A DNA stretch of 40,927 nt, from assembly GCA_031264145.1 (NCBI GenBank), contig JAISEK010000132.1:1-40927 (forward strand). The letters run 5' to 3'. Source of the DNA: Deltaproteobacteria bacterium (lineage in GTDB: Bacteria; Desulfobacterota; Desulfarculia; Adiutricales; Adiutricaceae). Shown piece after piece: positions 31,243 through 39,248 of this stretch. A program made the position numbers and the translations under genes. The notes under the pieces were generated by a model. It made no database searches. It saw nothing but the letters and a program-made list of their open reading frames with translations, and was not told the origin of the DNA. Within the stretch, counting starts at the first letter, position 1; every line of letters begins with the position of its first letter.

Positions 31243-32484
31243 TCAGTCCGTGGAGAGTACCCTCTCGAATTCCTCGATGCCGTCAACTCCCTTGGCCGTG
31301 GCCCCATTGGCCTTGACCCAGCCGGAGAGACGCCTCAGGTTGGCGACGGCCTCCGGGAGATCGCCGGCGGACTTATACTCGTCGTAGGCGTACATGACGT
31401 TGGGGGTGACGCCTCCCTTTGGCCCGTCATCCGCCGGGTCGAAGAAGAGGCCCAGCCTGTAGTGGTACCTGGGATCCCTCTTGGCCAGGACCCTGGCCAC
31501 CAGGAAGACCTGCTCCTCGGACCCGGGGGCCGTCTCCAGCAGGGACAGGGCCGCCTCGAGATCGGAGGTGCTGGCCGGCGGGTTGGCCCGCAGGAGGGCC
31601 CTGACCTCGTCCCTGGAAGGGACCTGGCCGGCGGGGGCCGCCGGCAGGCCGCCGAAGGAATTCCCCTCGGCCGGGGGGGAGGCGACGGCGCCGCTGACGC
31701 CGAGCGAGTTTTTCCCTCTGGCCGGGAAGGAAGCGTCCTGCCCCTCGGCCGGGGACGGCTCGGCGGGGACATTAAGCGTCGCCCCGCGGACATCGACGGG
31801 GACGCCCTCGGACGAGCCGGGCACCGTCACCGGGACCGGCCCGTCCGGCTCGTCCCTGGTCTGTCCCGTGGGTTCGGCCGGCTTAGGTTCCAACGGCCCG
31901 CCCTGTGCCGGTCCTGCCGGTTCAACCGGCGCAGGCGCCATCGGTACGGTCGTTCCAGGCTCCAAAGGCTCGGCCAAAGTCGCTTTTACAGGTTCTGCCG
32001 GCTCGCCCTGTGCCGGTCCTGTCGGTTCAACCGACGCAGGCTCCACAGGCATCACCGGCTTCGATGCCACCGGCTCGGGCGGAGTCGATTCCGCAGGCGC
32101 GGCCGTCTCGCCCTGTTTTTGTCCGTCCGGCTCGGTGGGGCCAAGGTTGGGCATGGCTATTGCGGGGACGGATTGCGCCGGGTCGATTTGGTCAAGGCCA
32201 TCGGAACGCGGCAAGTCGCTTGGATTCCCTGGCTCCTCCGAGGCAACGTCTTGGGGAGCCCTTTGGCTGGCGTCCGGTTCATCGTCAAAGTCGAACTTAT
32301 CCGTATCTCCAAAAAGAGACAGAAAACCACCATGGTCCGACGGGCCTTCGTCTTCCTGGGCTTGCGCCTTGAAGGCGAGAGAGACGAAAACGGCCAGCGG
32401 AAGAATCCAGGCCAAGGCCAGCAGGCCTCGATGGCCGCAGGGGCGGTTTTTTGGTGAGTGGCCGGCGAGTCTAAGGGCGTCCAT
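31243..32484 (-). CDS. Secreted proline-rich protein with Sel1/TPR-like C-terminus
   Basis: A 413-aa exported protein, first gene of the signalling cluster. ATG 32484 is preceded by AGGAAGG at good spacing; the longer frame to 32571 lacks one. A hydrophobic signal (LLALAWILPLAVFVSLAF) ends at QA-QED. Residues about 60-290 are low-complexity and rich in proline, glutamate and alanine, with imperfect repeats such as VEPTGPAQGEPAEP and VEPAGPAQGGPLEP; such a stretch could span the periplasm as an extended tether. The last 110 residues look folded and Sel1/TPR-like (YHYRLGLFFDPADDG, NVMYAYDEYKSAGDL). I know no named family. It lies 166 bases before the PpkA-like gene in the same orientation. Confidence 0.75.
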   Translation of the reverse strand: MDALRLAGHSPKNRPCGHRGLLALAWILPLAVFVSLAFKAQAQEDEGPSDHGGFLSLFGDTDKFDFDDEPDASQRAPQDVASEEPGNPSDLPRSDGLDQIDPAQSVPAIAMPNLGPTEPDGQKQGETAAPAESTPPEPVASKPVMPVEPASVEPTGPAQGEPAEPVKATLAEPLEPGTTVPMAPAPVEPAGPAQGGPLEPKPAEPTGQTRDEPDGPVPVTVPGSSEGVPVDVRGATLNVPAEPSPAEGQDASFPARGKNSLGVSGAVASPPAEGNSFGGLPAAPAGQVPSRDEVRALLRANPPASTSDLEAALSLLETAPGSEEQVFLVARVLAKRDPRYHYRLGLFFDPADDGPKGGVTPNVMYAYDEYKSAGDLPEAVANLRRLSGWVKANGATAKGVDGIEEFERVLSTD

Positions 32485-32571
32485 AAAATAATCCTTCCTA
32501 ATCAACTTAGACCTGGCCGAGGGACAGGCACTTACAGGCTTGAAGACTACAGGACGGCAAATTATAAACAT

Positions 32572-33421
32572 TTTAATAAATTTTTAGTCTACAATTAAAA
32601 ATACAAATTTAAAATGACTGTAGATAATAAATAGCATTAAAACAATAATTATAACCAAAATAAAATACAATATAAATTACTAAATCAAAAATAACAATGA
32701 AAACAATGTCATGGTCACATATTTTTGAAAATAGAAATACCATGGCCCAGGTTAGCTTTTTCAAGGCGCAATCTGCCCAAACAGGCGACTTGGCCCTATG
32801 CGTGAGTTGAAACGAAAAGATTTAACCATATCGGCCCAAAGTAGTCAACCTTAACTTTTTTGATTTTTTGGATCAAGGATCCAAGGCCTTCTCGGGCAGA
32901 TAGTGTCGATAAGTGGGCCCAAGGGCCTCCTCATCTAGCCCCTAATCCATAAAATTACGCCACAGCCGTCAAAGTGCAAGGCTATATTAATGTGGCAATT
33001 TTATATAAATTTTTTTATTTAATATAATAATATATGTTTTTAAAATTATAATATATAAATATTATCTTAAGTATAAAAAATACAAAACAAAATCAACCCA
33101 AGACTCCTTGCCCCAATCCCCAGTGACATCGCCTCGAGTGGCAAGTTGCCTTGGTCTCCCAGGGAGAGCGCGATACTGGACCGCCAGTGGCGGGAAATCG
33201 GCTGCAAGCCAGACAATACGGGCATTTCGGCTTGCACGTCGTCCCTTTGCCTGGTGTTGTCAATTAAGCCTGCCTATGGTACTCTTCAAAGGCTTGGCCG
33301 GACATGGGTTGGCCTAGTCCCTGGATTGACCGTGGTTTAGGGATAGCCAGGCTATAGGTTCCGGCCAGTGTTTGTTTTCCGTCCCGGTTTAAGGTCCCAT
33401 TTTTATTTTTTTAGGAAAATC
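32572..33421. other. Long intergenic region between divergent operons, mostly AT-rich
   Basis: About 850 bases between the divergent proline-rich gene and psd. Bases 32572-32720 and 33000-33100 are extremely AT-rich; the rest is of mixed composition. Small open frames at 33108-33340 have no family features. Both operon promoters must be here, but many T/A-rich matches prevent a choice. Confidence 0.5.
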
Positions 33422-34111
33422 ATGCTGGAAGACATTTTCAAGGCCAGGATACCAGAGCACAATATAAACAATACGCTGCCCATTGCCCGCCCAGGCCTCG
33501 TCTTTGTCCTGATTGGCCTGGCCATGACTCTCTTGTTGCGGTTGTTCGGCTTAAACGTGGCCAGCGACGTCTTTTTCGTCCTCTCGGCCTACACTGCCTA
33601 CTTCTTCAGGGACCCGGACCGCCCCACCCCGCCCGAGGGTTTCGGCCTCTCCCCCTGCGACGGCAGGGTCATCCGCATCGAGCCTGGCGCCCGTAGCCCC
33701 CTGACCGGGGCGGAGGGCATAAAAGTAAGCATCTTCATGAACCTGTTTTCGGTCCACGTCAACCGCCTGCCCGTCTCCGGCCGGCTGATCCGCCAGGAAT
33801 ACCACAGGGGCTCATTCGTGAACGCCAGCTTCGACAAGGCCAGCGACAAGAACGAGCGCAACGCCCTCCTGATCGAGGAGGGTGACGGGACCCAGATAAC
33901 CGTGGTCCAGATCGCCGGCCTCATCGCCAGGCGCATAGTCTCCTGGGTCGCCGTCGGCCAGAAGCTCAGCCGCGGCCAGCGCTTCGGCATGATCCGCTTC
34001 GGTTCGAGGCTGGATCTGTACCTGCCTCCGGACTCGGAGATCATGGTCGCCCTGGGGCAGAGGGTCTCGGCCGGATGGTCGCCAGTGTGGCGCCTTCCCG
34101 TGGGCGCCTAG
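33422..34111 (+). CDS. psd: Phosphatidylserine decarboxylase proenzyme (short form)
   Basis: Converts phosphatidylserine to phosphatidylethanolamine at the inner membrane, using a pyruvoyl group made by self-cleavage. Features of the short, archaeal-like class: an N-terminal hydrophobic segment (LVFVLIGLAMTLLLRLFGL), RDPDRPTPP, SPCDGRV, the FMNLFSVHVNRLPVSG block with its histidine, and the cleavage site FGSRLDLYLP, whose serine becomes the pyruvoyl group (FGS in place of LGS). I chose ATG 33422 (MLEDIFKARI, 229 aa) with AGGA five bases upstream; an ATG-less extension to 33368 is open. It is followed by kdsB after 52 bases, so both envelope genes may be cotranscribed. Confidence 0.9.
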   Translation: MLEDIFKARIPEHNINNTLPIARPGLVFVLIGLAMTLLLRLFGLNVASDVFFVLSAYTAYFFRDPDRPTPPEGFGLSPCDGRVIRIEPGARSPLTGAEGIKVSIFMNLFSVHVNRLPVSGRLIRQEYHRGSFVNASFDKASDKNERNALLIEEGDGTQITVVQIAGLIARRIVSWVAVGQKLSRGQRFGMIRFGSRLDLYLPPDSEIMVALGQRVSAGWSPVWRLPVGA

Positions 34112-34163
34112 CCCTCTCGTCTGGCCGGCCGCCCTCAATTTTCACTCTATTTGGGACGCCATC

Positions 34164-34907
34164 ATGACCGTCGTGGCTATCATCCCGGCCCGTTTCGCCT
34201 CCTCCCGCTTCCCGGGCAAGCCCCTGGCCCCCATCAGGGGACAGCCCATGATCCGGCTGGTCTACCGGCGCTGCCAGGAAATCCCCGGGGCGGCCTCGGT
34301 CCACGTGGCCACAGACAGCCTTGAAATCGCCCAGGCGGTCAGGGACTTCGGGGGCTCGGCCATAATGACCTCGTCCCAGCACCGCTCCGGGACCGACAGG
34401 CTGGCCGAGGCGGCCAACATCCTGGGACTCAAGGGCCCGGACGTCGTCCTGAACGTCCAGGGCGACCAGCCGGCCCTGGACCCGGCCCACCCGGCCCTTC
34501 TGGCCGCGGCCCTTCTGGACGACCCGCTCCTGAGGATGGCCACGCTGGCCGTGCCCATGCCCGATCCGGCCGAGGTCGCCGACCCCAACCACGTCAAGGT
34601 GGTCTTCGACCAGGACGGCCAGGCCCTCTACTTCTCGAGGGCCCCCATCCCCTGGCCCAGGGACGGCGGGCCAGGCCTTTACCACAAGCACGTCGGGCTG
34701 TACGCCTACAGGGTGGAATTCCTGCGCCAGTTCGTGGCCTGGCCCCAGGGGCGCCTGGAGGAGCTGGAGAAGCTGGAGCAGCTCAGGGCCCTGGAGCAGG
34801 GCGTGGCCATAAGGGTCCTGCTGGCCGAGGGCCTCTCGCCCGAGGTTGACGTGCCGGCCGACATCGCCAAGGTCGAGGCGGCCCTGGCCGGGAGAGCCGA
34901 TTTATAG
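34164..34907 (+). CDS. kdsB: 3-deoxy-manno-octulosonate cytidylyltransferase (CMP-Kdo synthetase)
   Basis: Activates Kdo with CTP for lipopolysaccharide inner-core synthesis in the cytoplasm. The N-terminal nucleotide-binding motif is IIPARFASSRFPGKPL, followed by VATDSLEI, SGTDRLAEAA and VLNVQGDQPALDP. The last has Q where most homologues have E (GDEP); the effect is unknown. Later blocks are YFSRAPIPW, HVGLYAYRVEFL and LEELEKLEQLRALEQG. The 247-aa length is typical. It shows the organism makes Kdo-containing lipopolysaccharide and is Gram-negative. Confidence 0.95.
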   Translation: MTVVAIIPARFASSRFPGKPLAPIRGQPMIRLVYRRCQEIPGAASVHVATDSLEIAQAVRDFGGSAIMTSSQHRSGTDRLAEAANILGLKGPDVVLNVQGDQPALDPAHPALLAAALLDDPLLRMATLAVPMPDPAEVADPNHVKVVFDQDGQALYFSRAPIPWPRDGGPGLYHKHVGLYAYRVEFLRQFVAWPQGRLEELEKLEQLRALEQGVAIRVLLAEGLSPEVDVPADIAKVEAALAGRADL

Positions 34908-35045
34908 CCCTCTGGCGGCCCCTTTTTGCCCCTCCAAAGCGACCCACGAAACGAAAAGCCCTTCCTTGGCCGCGCCCAATGGCCGGGCCGACTTTCAAGA
35001 TCGGCCCCAGGCCGCCGGCCGACAGAGTCGCGACCCATTTTTCTC
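34908..35045. other. Intergenic between kdsB and the amino-acid importer promoter
   Basis: The first part of a 450-base gap before the binding-protein gene. GC-rich and with no convincing gene or hairpin terminator for kdsB. The promoter, leader hairpin and operator-like repeat of the importer operon are listed separately. Confidence 0.5.
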
Positions 35046-35074
35046 TTGACACACAATGGCGGGGGCCGTAATCT
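35046..35074 (+). promoter_or_regulatory. Sigma-70-type promoter of the amino-acid importer operon
   Basis: A consensus -35 TTGACA (35046-35051) is followed after exactly 17 bases by TAATCT (35069-35074), a fair -10. Transcription would begin near 35081, leaving a leader of about 280 bases before the binding-protein start. The long leader suggests further control there. Confidence 0.5.
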
Positions 35075-35256
35075 TTCCCCTATCCACCAACAATTATCCC
35101 GGGCCATGACGGGGCCAGGCCGGCCCAGGGGTCATTTTTGGGTTTATCGGTCCCCATATGTCTTTTTGTGGCCATGGACTAGCTCTTGACTGAGTCGGTC
35201 TTCTTTATTTCTGCCCAAGGGGTAAATTCCCCGGGCACAACCTGCCCTGGTTTGAC

Positions 35257-35329
35257 TTTGGCTGAAAGCCAAACGAAAAACGTTCTAGGTTTTCATTTTT
35301 CCGCCACCAATAACCTTGACTTGAGTCAA
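35257..35329 (+). promoter_or_regulatory. Leader hairpin and palindrome upstream of the binding-protein gene
   Basis: Two structures precede the ribosome site. TTTGGCT-GAA-AGCCAAA (35257-35273) is a perfect 7-bp hairpin. TTGACT-TG-AGTCAA (35316-35329) is a palindrome ending 22 bases before AGGAG and could be an operator for a nutrient-responsive repressor or an RNA hairpin near the ribosome site. No known riboswitch fits by eye. Confidence 0.35.
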
Positions 35330-35359
35330 AGGACCATCAAAGGATTAATGAGGAGAAAA

Positions 35360-36121
35360 ATGTTCAAGAAAATCTTCTTCCTGAGCGTCATGTCCATCTT
35401 CCTGGCCTCCAGCGCCTCCGGCCTCCTGGCCCAGGACGAGATCGTCAACGGCATCGACGCCGACTTCCCTCCCTTCGCCTTCATCGCCGAGAACGGCGAG
35501 GCCCAGGGCTTCGACGTTGAATGCGTAAACTGGATCGCCGCCAAGCACGGGCTCAAGGTCAGCCACAAGCCCTACGCCTGGGATTCCATCATCGACCTGC
35601 TCCAGGCCAAGGACATCGACATGGTGGCCTCCGGCCTCTCCGTCACGGCCGAGAGGGCCGAGCAGGTCGCCTTCACCAAGCCCTACTGGAAAATCAAGCA
35701 GGTCCTGGTCGTGTCCAAGGATTCCCCCCTGACCCTCGACGACGTCCTGAAGACCGGCAAGAAAATCGGCGCCCAGAGCGGGACCAGCGACATGGCGGCC
35801 ATGGAGGCCGCGAACGGCAAGGACGGCACCCAATACGAGCTGGTCGCCTATGACACGGCCGACCTGGCGGCCGAGGACGTGGCCAACGGAAGGATCGACG
35901 CGGCCGTGATGAACGACCGCCGGGCGTCAGAGGTCATAGCCCACCTGCAGCTGCAGTTCCTGGGCTACGCCAACATCCCCGACGAGGACTTCGCCTACGC
36001 CGTCAACAAGGAAAACACCGGGCTGCTGGACACCCTCAACCAGGGAATCGACGAGCTGATGGCCGATCCGTTCTGGAACGAGCTGCTCAAGAAATACGAG
36101 CTGGAAGTCAAGTTCGAGTAA
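35360..36121 (+). CDS. Periplasmic amino-acid-binding protein (ABC importer)
   Basis: The solute-binding component of a polar amino-acid ABC importer (SBP family 3). I chose ATG 35360 (MFKKIFFLSV), because AGGAG lies five bases upstream inside the alternative ATG 35348. Signal peptide to about residue 24 (SGLLAQ). Family hallmarks are GIDADFPPFAFIAENGEAQGF, where the segment from D34 contacts ligand in homologues, DIDMVASGLSVTAERAE, FTKPYW, and GAQSGTSD in lobe 2. Length 253 aa is normal. The exact amino acid is not determinable. First gene of the operon; a large hairpin separates it from the membrane components, which fits the need for excess binding protein. Confidence 0.9.
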   Translation: MFKKIFFLSVMSIFLASSASGLLAQDEIVNGIDADFPPFAFIAENGEAQGFDVECVNWIAAKHGLKVSHKPYAWDSIIDLLQAKDIDMVASGLSVTAERAEQVAFTKPYWKIKQVLVVSKDSPLTLDDVLKTGKKIGAQSGTSDMAAMEAANGKDGTQYELVAYDTADLAAEDVANGRIDAAVMNDRRASEVIAHLQLQFLGYANIPDEDFAYAVNKENTGLLDTLNQGIDELMADPFWNELLKKYELEVKFE

Positions 36122-36128
36122 CCCCCCT

Positions 36129-36181
36129 GGCCGTGCCCCTCCCGGCGATGACCCGCGCCAGTCGCCGGGAGGGGCACGGCC
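36129..36181 (+). promoter_or_regulatory. Intercistronic 20-bp perfect hairpin after the binding-protein gene
   Basis: Two exactly complementary 20-base arms (36129-36148 and 36162-36181) enclose a 13-base loop, starting 8 bases after the binding-protein stop. No T-tract follows, so it is more likely an mRNA-stabilising or partial terminator structure than a full terminator. A second stem, CCTTGG-4 nt-CCAAGG, lies at 36192-36207. Both lie within the 128-base gap before the permease gene. Confidence 0.6.
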
Positions 36182-36249
36182 CCCACCAGTCCCTTGGCCC
36201 CCCAAGGCCTCATGGCCCCCAGACCCTGGTTCCCCTTTTGGTGTCATAA

Positions 36250-36972
36250 TTGCCCGACTCTTCCCTGATTGAGGCCGCCATATACATAGTCAAGGGCACC
36301 GGCCTGACGGTGGCCCTGATCGTCGGGGCCATGCTGCTGGGCCTGGTGGTTGGGCTCCCCATGGCGGCCGTCCAGGTCTACGGGCCCCGCTGGGGCCGCT
36401 TTCTGGTCTCGGTCTACGTGTGGTTCTTCAGGGGCATCCCAATCCTGGTCCTTCTGTTCATCTTCTACTTCGGCCTGCGGATCATCGTCGAGAACCTCCT
36501 GGCCTCGGCTCTGGGCCACCGGGTCACCATCCCGCCCTTCGCCGCCACCGTCACCACGCTGGGCCTCACCAGCGCCGCCTACCAGTCCCAGTTCTTCAAG
36601 GGGGCCATCCTCTCCCTCCACCCTGGCCAGTACCAGGCCGCCCTCTCCCTGGGCTTTTCCAGGACGGCGGCCCTGACGGGCGTCATCCTTCCCCAGGCCC
36701 TGAGGGTGGCCATCCCGGCCTGGGCCAACGAGTACTCCATCCTGCTCAAGGACTCGGCCCTGGCCTACGTCCTGGGGACGCTGGAGATCATGGCCCGGAT
36801 CAAGCACATGGTGGCCACCACCCACCAGCACGTCCCCTTCTACATCCTGGCCGGGGCGATATACTACGCCTTGACCTTCCTGGGGCTCAGGGCCCTGGGG
36901 AGGCTTGAGAGGCGCACCCGCATCCCGGGCCTCGGGCAGGACGCGGACCTGGAAGCGAAGCCAAATGACTGA
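36250..36972 (+). CDS. Polar amino-acid ABC importer permease 1
   Basis: An inner-membrane permease of the HisM/GlnP type, 240 aa, with five hydrophobic segments. The EAA loop that contacts the ATPase is QAALSLGFSRTAALTGVILPQ, cut here at its core GFSRTAALTG. RGIPILVLLF near residue 57 is another family mark. The frame opens with TTG at 36250 and has only weak ribosome-site bases, consistent with lower expression than the binding protein. Its end overlaps the ATPase start by 8 bases. Confidence 0.9.
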   Translation: MPDSSLIEAAIYIVKGTGLTVALIVGAMLLGLVVGLPMAAVQVYGPRWGRFLVSVYVWFFRGIPILVLLFIFYFGLRIIVENLLASALGHRVTIPPFAATVTTLGLTSAAYQSQFFKGAILSLHPGQYQAALSLGFSRTAALTGVILPQALRVAIPAWANEYSILLKDSALAYVLGTLEIMARIKHMVATTHQHVPFYILAGAIYYALTFLGLRALGRLERRTRIPGLGQDADLEAKPND

Positions 36973-37759
36973 CCCGTCCGTCTACGGAACCCCAGCCCCG
37001 CCAGGGGGCGATCCCCCCATCCTGGAGGTGAGCCACGTCTCCAAGACCCTCGGCGGCAGGCTCATCCTGGACGACGTCTCCCTCAGCCTGTGGAAGGGCC
37101 AGCTCAAGGTCCTCATCGGCCCCTCGGGCGGCGGCAAGTCCACCCTCCTCAAGTGCATCCATTTCCTGACCATCCCCGACGGGGGCGACGTCTTCCTCCA
37201 GGGCCAGTCGGCCAGGGAAATGGGGCAGAGGAACATCTGCGCCTTCCGCCAGGAGATCGGCATGATCTTCCAGGACTTCAACCTCTTCGACCACCTGACG
37301 GCCAGGGAAAACGTGGCCATCGCCCTCAGGAAGGTCAAGAGGGTGCCCAGGGACAAGGCCAGGGCCAGGGCCATGGAGGAGCTGGACAAGGTGGGCCTGG
37401 CCGACAAGGCCGACCTCTACCCGGCCCAGCTCTCCGGGGGCCAGAAGCAGAGGGTCTCCATCGCCAGGGCCATGGCCATGGAGCCCAAGCTCATGCTCCT
37501 GGACGAGCCCACCTCGGCCCTTGACCCCCAGCTGATCAGCGAGGTCCTCTCCGTCATCGCCGACCTGGCCAGGGGGGGCATGACCATGCTCATGGTCACC
37601 CACCAGATAGGCTTCGCCAGGCACCTGACCAGCGAGATAATATTCATGGAGGATGGCCGCGTCGTCGAGCAGGGCCCCCCTGGCGTCCTCCTGGACGAGG
37701 GGGCCGCCTCCAGGACCTCCTTCTTCTGCTCGCACCTGACCGAGCTGACTGGCCGCTGA
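36965..37759 (+). CDS. Polar amino-acid ABC importer ATPase
   Basis: The 264-aa ATP-binding subunit (GlnQ/HisP type). Motifs: Walker A GPSGGGKST, Q-loop MIFQDFNLF, signature LSGGQKQRVSIARAMAM, Walker B LMLLDEPTSALDP and switch histidine in MVTHQIGFA. Start ATG 36965 (MTDPSVYGTP) overlaps the preceding permease by 8 bases; an upstream in-frame ATG at 36905 lies inside the permease gene and is less likely. Its stop overlaps the next ATG by one base (TGATG), so the subunits are translationally coupled. Confidence 0.93.
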   Translation: MTDPSVYGTPAPPGGDPPILEVSHVSKTLGGRLILDDVSLSLWKGQLKVLIGPSGGGKSTLLKCIHFLTIPDGGDVFLQGQSAREMGQRNICAFRQEIGMIFQDFNLFDHLTARENVAIALRKVKRVPRDKARARAMEELDKVGLADKADLYPAQLSGGQKQRVSIARAMAMEPKLMLLDEPTSALDPQLISEVLSVIADLARGGMTMLMVTHQIGFARHLTSEIIFMEDGRVVEQGPPGVLLDEGAASRTSFFCSHLTELTGR

Positions 37760-38496
37760 TGGGCACCTGGGAGCTATACTCTACAAAGGTCATCCCGGCC
37801 CTGAACCAGGGCCTGTGGCTGAGCGTCCTCATCATCGTCCCCTCGGCCGTCCTGGGCGTGGCCATCGGGGTCCTGGCCGGGGCGGGCCGGGCCGCCGGCC
37901 CGGTCTGGCTGAGGACGCTCCTCGACCTGTACGTCTCCGCCTTCAGGGGCACCCCCCTGGTGGTCCAGCTGACCATGTGGTACTACGGCCTCCCTGGCGT
38001 CTCGCGCTGGCTGGGCTCCATCCTCGGGCCGCTGGGACTGCCGGAGTTCTCCTGGAGGTTCCTCGTGCTTTCCCCCTACGCCGCCTCGGTGACTGCCTTC
38101 ACCCTGTGCAGCGGGGCCTACCAGTCGGAGTACATCCGGGGGGCCATCCTCTCAATCCGCAGGGGCCAGTTCCTGGCCGCCGAGTCCCTGGGCTTCTCCA
38201 GGGCCCAGACCTTCTGGCACATAACCGCCCCGGTGGCCATCAGGAGGGCCCTCCACGGCTGCGGGAACGAGATAATATACCTGATCAAGTACTCCTCCCT
38301 GGCCCTGATAGTCACCATCAGGGAACTCACCGGACAGTCGAAGATGCTGGCCTCCTTCTATTTCCGTCCCCTGGAGTGCTACCTCCTGACGGCCCTCTAC
38401 TACCTGGCCCTGGTCAGCCTGGCCACGTTCTTCCTCGGCTGGCTGGAAAGACGCCTGCGGATCCCGGGCCTGGGCCCGGCCAGGGCCGAGAAATGA
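37759..38496 (+). CDS. Polar amino-acid ABC importer permease 2
   Basis: The second permease, 245 aa, with five membrane segments; importers of this family can use two different permeases. The EAA loop reads AAESLGFSRAQTFWHIT. FRGTPLVVQL near residue 64 corresponds to RGIPILVLLF in permease 1. Start overlaps the ATPase stop by one base and its own stop overlaps the next ATPase by four bases (ATGA). Confidence 0.9.
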   Translation: MGTWELYSTKVIPALNQGLWLSVLIIVPSAVLGVAIGVLAGAGRAAGPVWLRTLLDLYVSAFRGTPLVVQLTMWYYGLPGVSRWLGSILGPLGLPEFSWRFLVLSPYAASVTAFTLCSGAYQSEYIRGAILSIRRGQFLAAESLGFSRAQTFWHITAPVAIRRALHGCGNEIIYLIKYSSLALIVTIRELTGQSKMLASFYFRPLECYLLTALYYLALVSLATFFLGWLERRLRIPGLGPARAEK

Positions 38497-39248
38497 CCGG
38501 GAGGAAATCGAGGGCCGACGCCACGGGGCCCCCTGGCCGCGACCTGATCGAGATGGCGGGGCTGGACGTCAGCTATGGCCGGCGCCAGGCCCTGCGCGGG
38601 GTGAGCCTCGGGATCCCCAGAGGCGCACGGGTCGCCCTCCTGGGCCCCAACGGGGCCGGCAAGTCCACCCTGATCAAGGCCATCTGCGGGGCCCTGGAGC
38701 CCGATTCCGGCCAGGTCCTCCTCGACGGGCTCCGGCCGGCGCGGGCCATCCTGGACCCGGGCCTCCTGGGCTGGCTGCCGGAAGGCGCGCCGCTCAACCC
38801 GGACCTCACGGTCCTGGAACACCTGGAGCTGGCCCGCAGGCTGCGGGGCCTCGACAAGGCCGGCGGACAGTCCGAGATCGGCCGGCTGGCCTCGGCCCTT
38901 GACCTCCGGGACAAGCTTCCCCGCCTGGCCGGCGGGCTGTCGATGGGCTCGCGGCGGCAGGCGGCCCTGGCCCTGGCCCTCCTGGCCGGCCCCAGGCTGC
39001 TGGTCCTCGACGAGCCCACCAGCAGCCTCGATCCGGACCAGGCCAGGAGATTCGCCAGGCTGATGGGTGCCCTCCCGGAGACGACTACCCTGCTCATCTC
39101 CAGCCACGTCCTCTCCGAGGTCGCCTCGCTGACCAGCCTGGCCATCTTCATGGACCGGGGCCGGCTGGCCGGCTACGGACCCTGGGAGGACTGGCCCGGC
39201 GGGAGCGCCGACCCGGCCAGGGCCTATTTCGGGGTGGTGGGGCAATGA
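38493..39248 (+). CDS. ABC exporter ATPase (GldA/NosF-like)
   Basis: A 251-aa ATP-binding subunit of an ABC-2-type transporter. Walker A GPNGAGKST, Walker B LLVLDEPTSSLDP and the switch SSHVLSEV are intact. The signature is unusual, GLSMGSRRQ instead of LSGGQ, which might weaken or alter ATPase activity. The N-terminal SYGRRQALRGVSLGIPRG is typical. ATG 38493 overlaps the importer permease by four bases; the same frame is open to 37815, but that is a shadow of the permease. Its own stop overlaps the next gene by four bases. The pair resembles GldA/GldF or NosF/NosY more than an importer. Confidence 0.88.
   Translation: MTGRKSRADATGPPGRDLIEMAGLDVSYGRRQALRGVSLGIPRGARVALLGPNGAGKSTLIKAICGALEPDSGQVLLDGLRPARAILDPGLLGWLPEGAPLNPDLTVLEHLELARRLRGLDKAGGQSEIGRLASALDLRDKLPRLAGGLSMGSRRQAALALALLAGPRLLVLDEPTSSLDPDQARRFARLMGALPETTTLLISSHVLSEVASLTSLAIFMDRGRLAGYGPWEDWPGGSADPARAYFGVVGQ

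Noticed and set aside
19314-32484. Reading the vWA/TagRST-like cluster as a type VI secretion locus
   Set aside because: No sheath, Hcp, VgrG, ClpV, IcmF, Fha, phosphatase or kinase gene is present; only the sensing components are seen.
33108-33340. Two small plus-strand frames upstream of psd
   Set aside because: Overlapping frames without recognised motifs; more likely part of the psd leader region.
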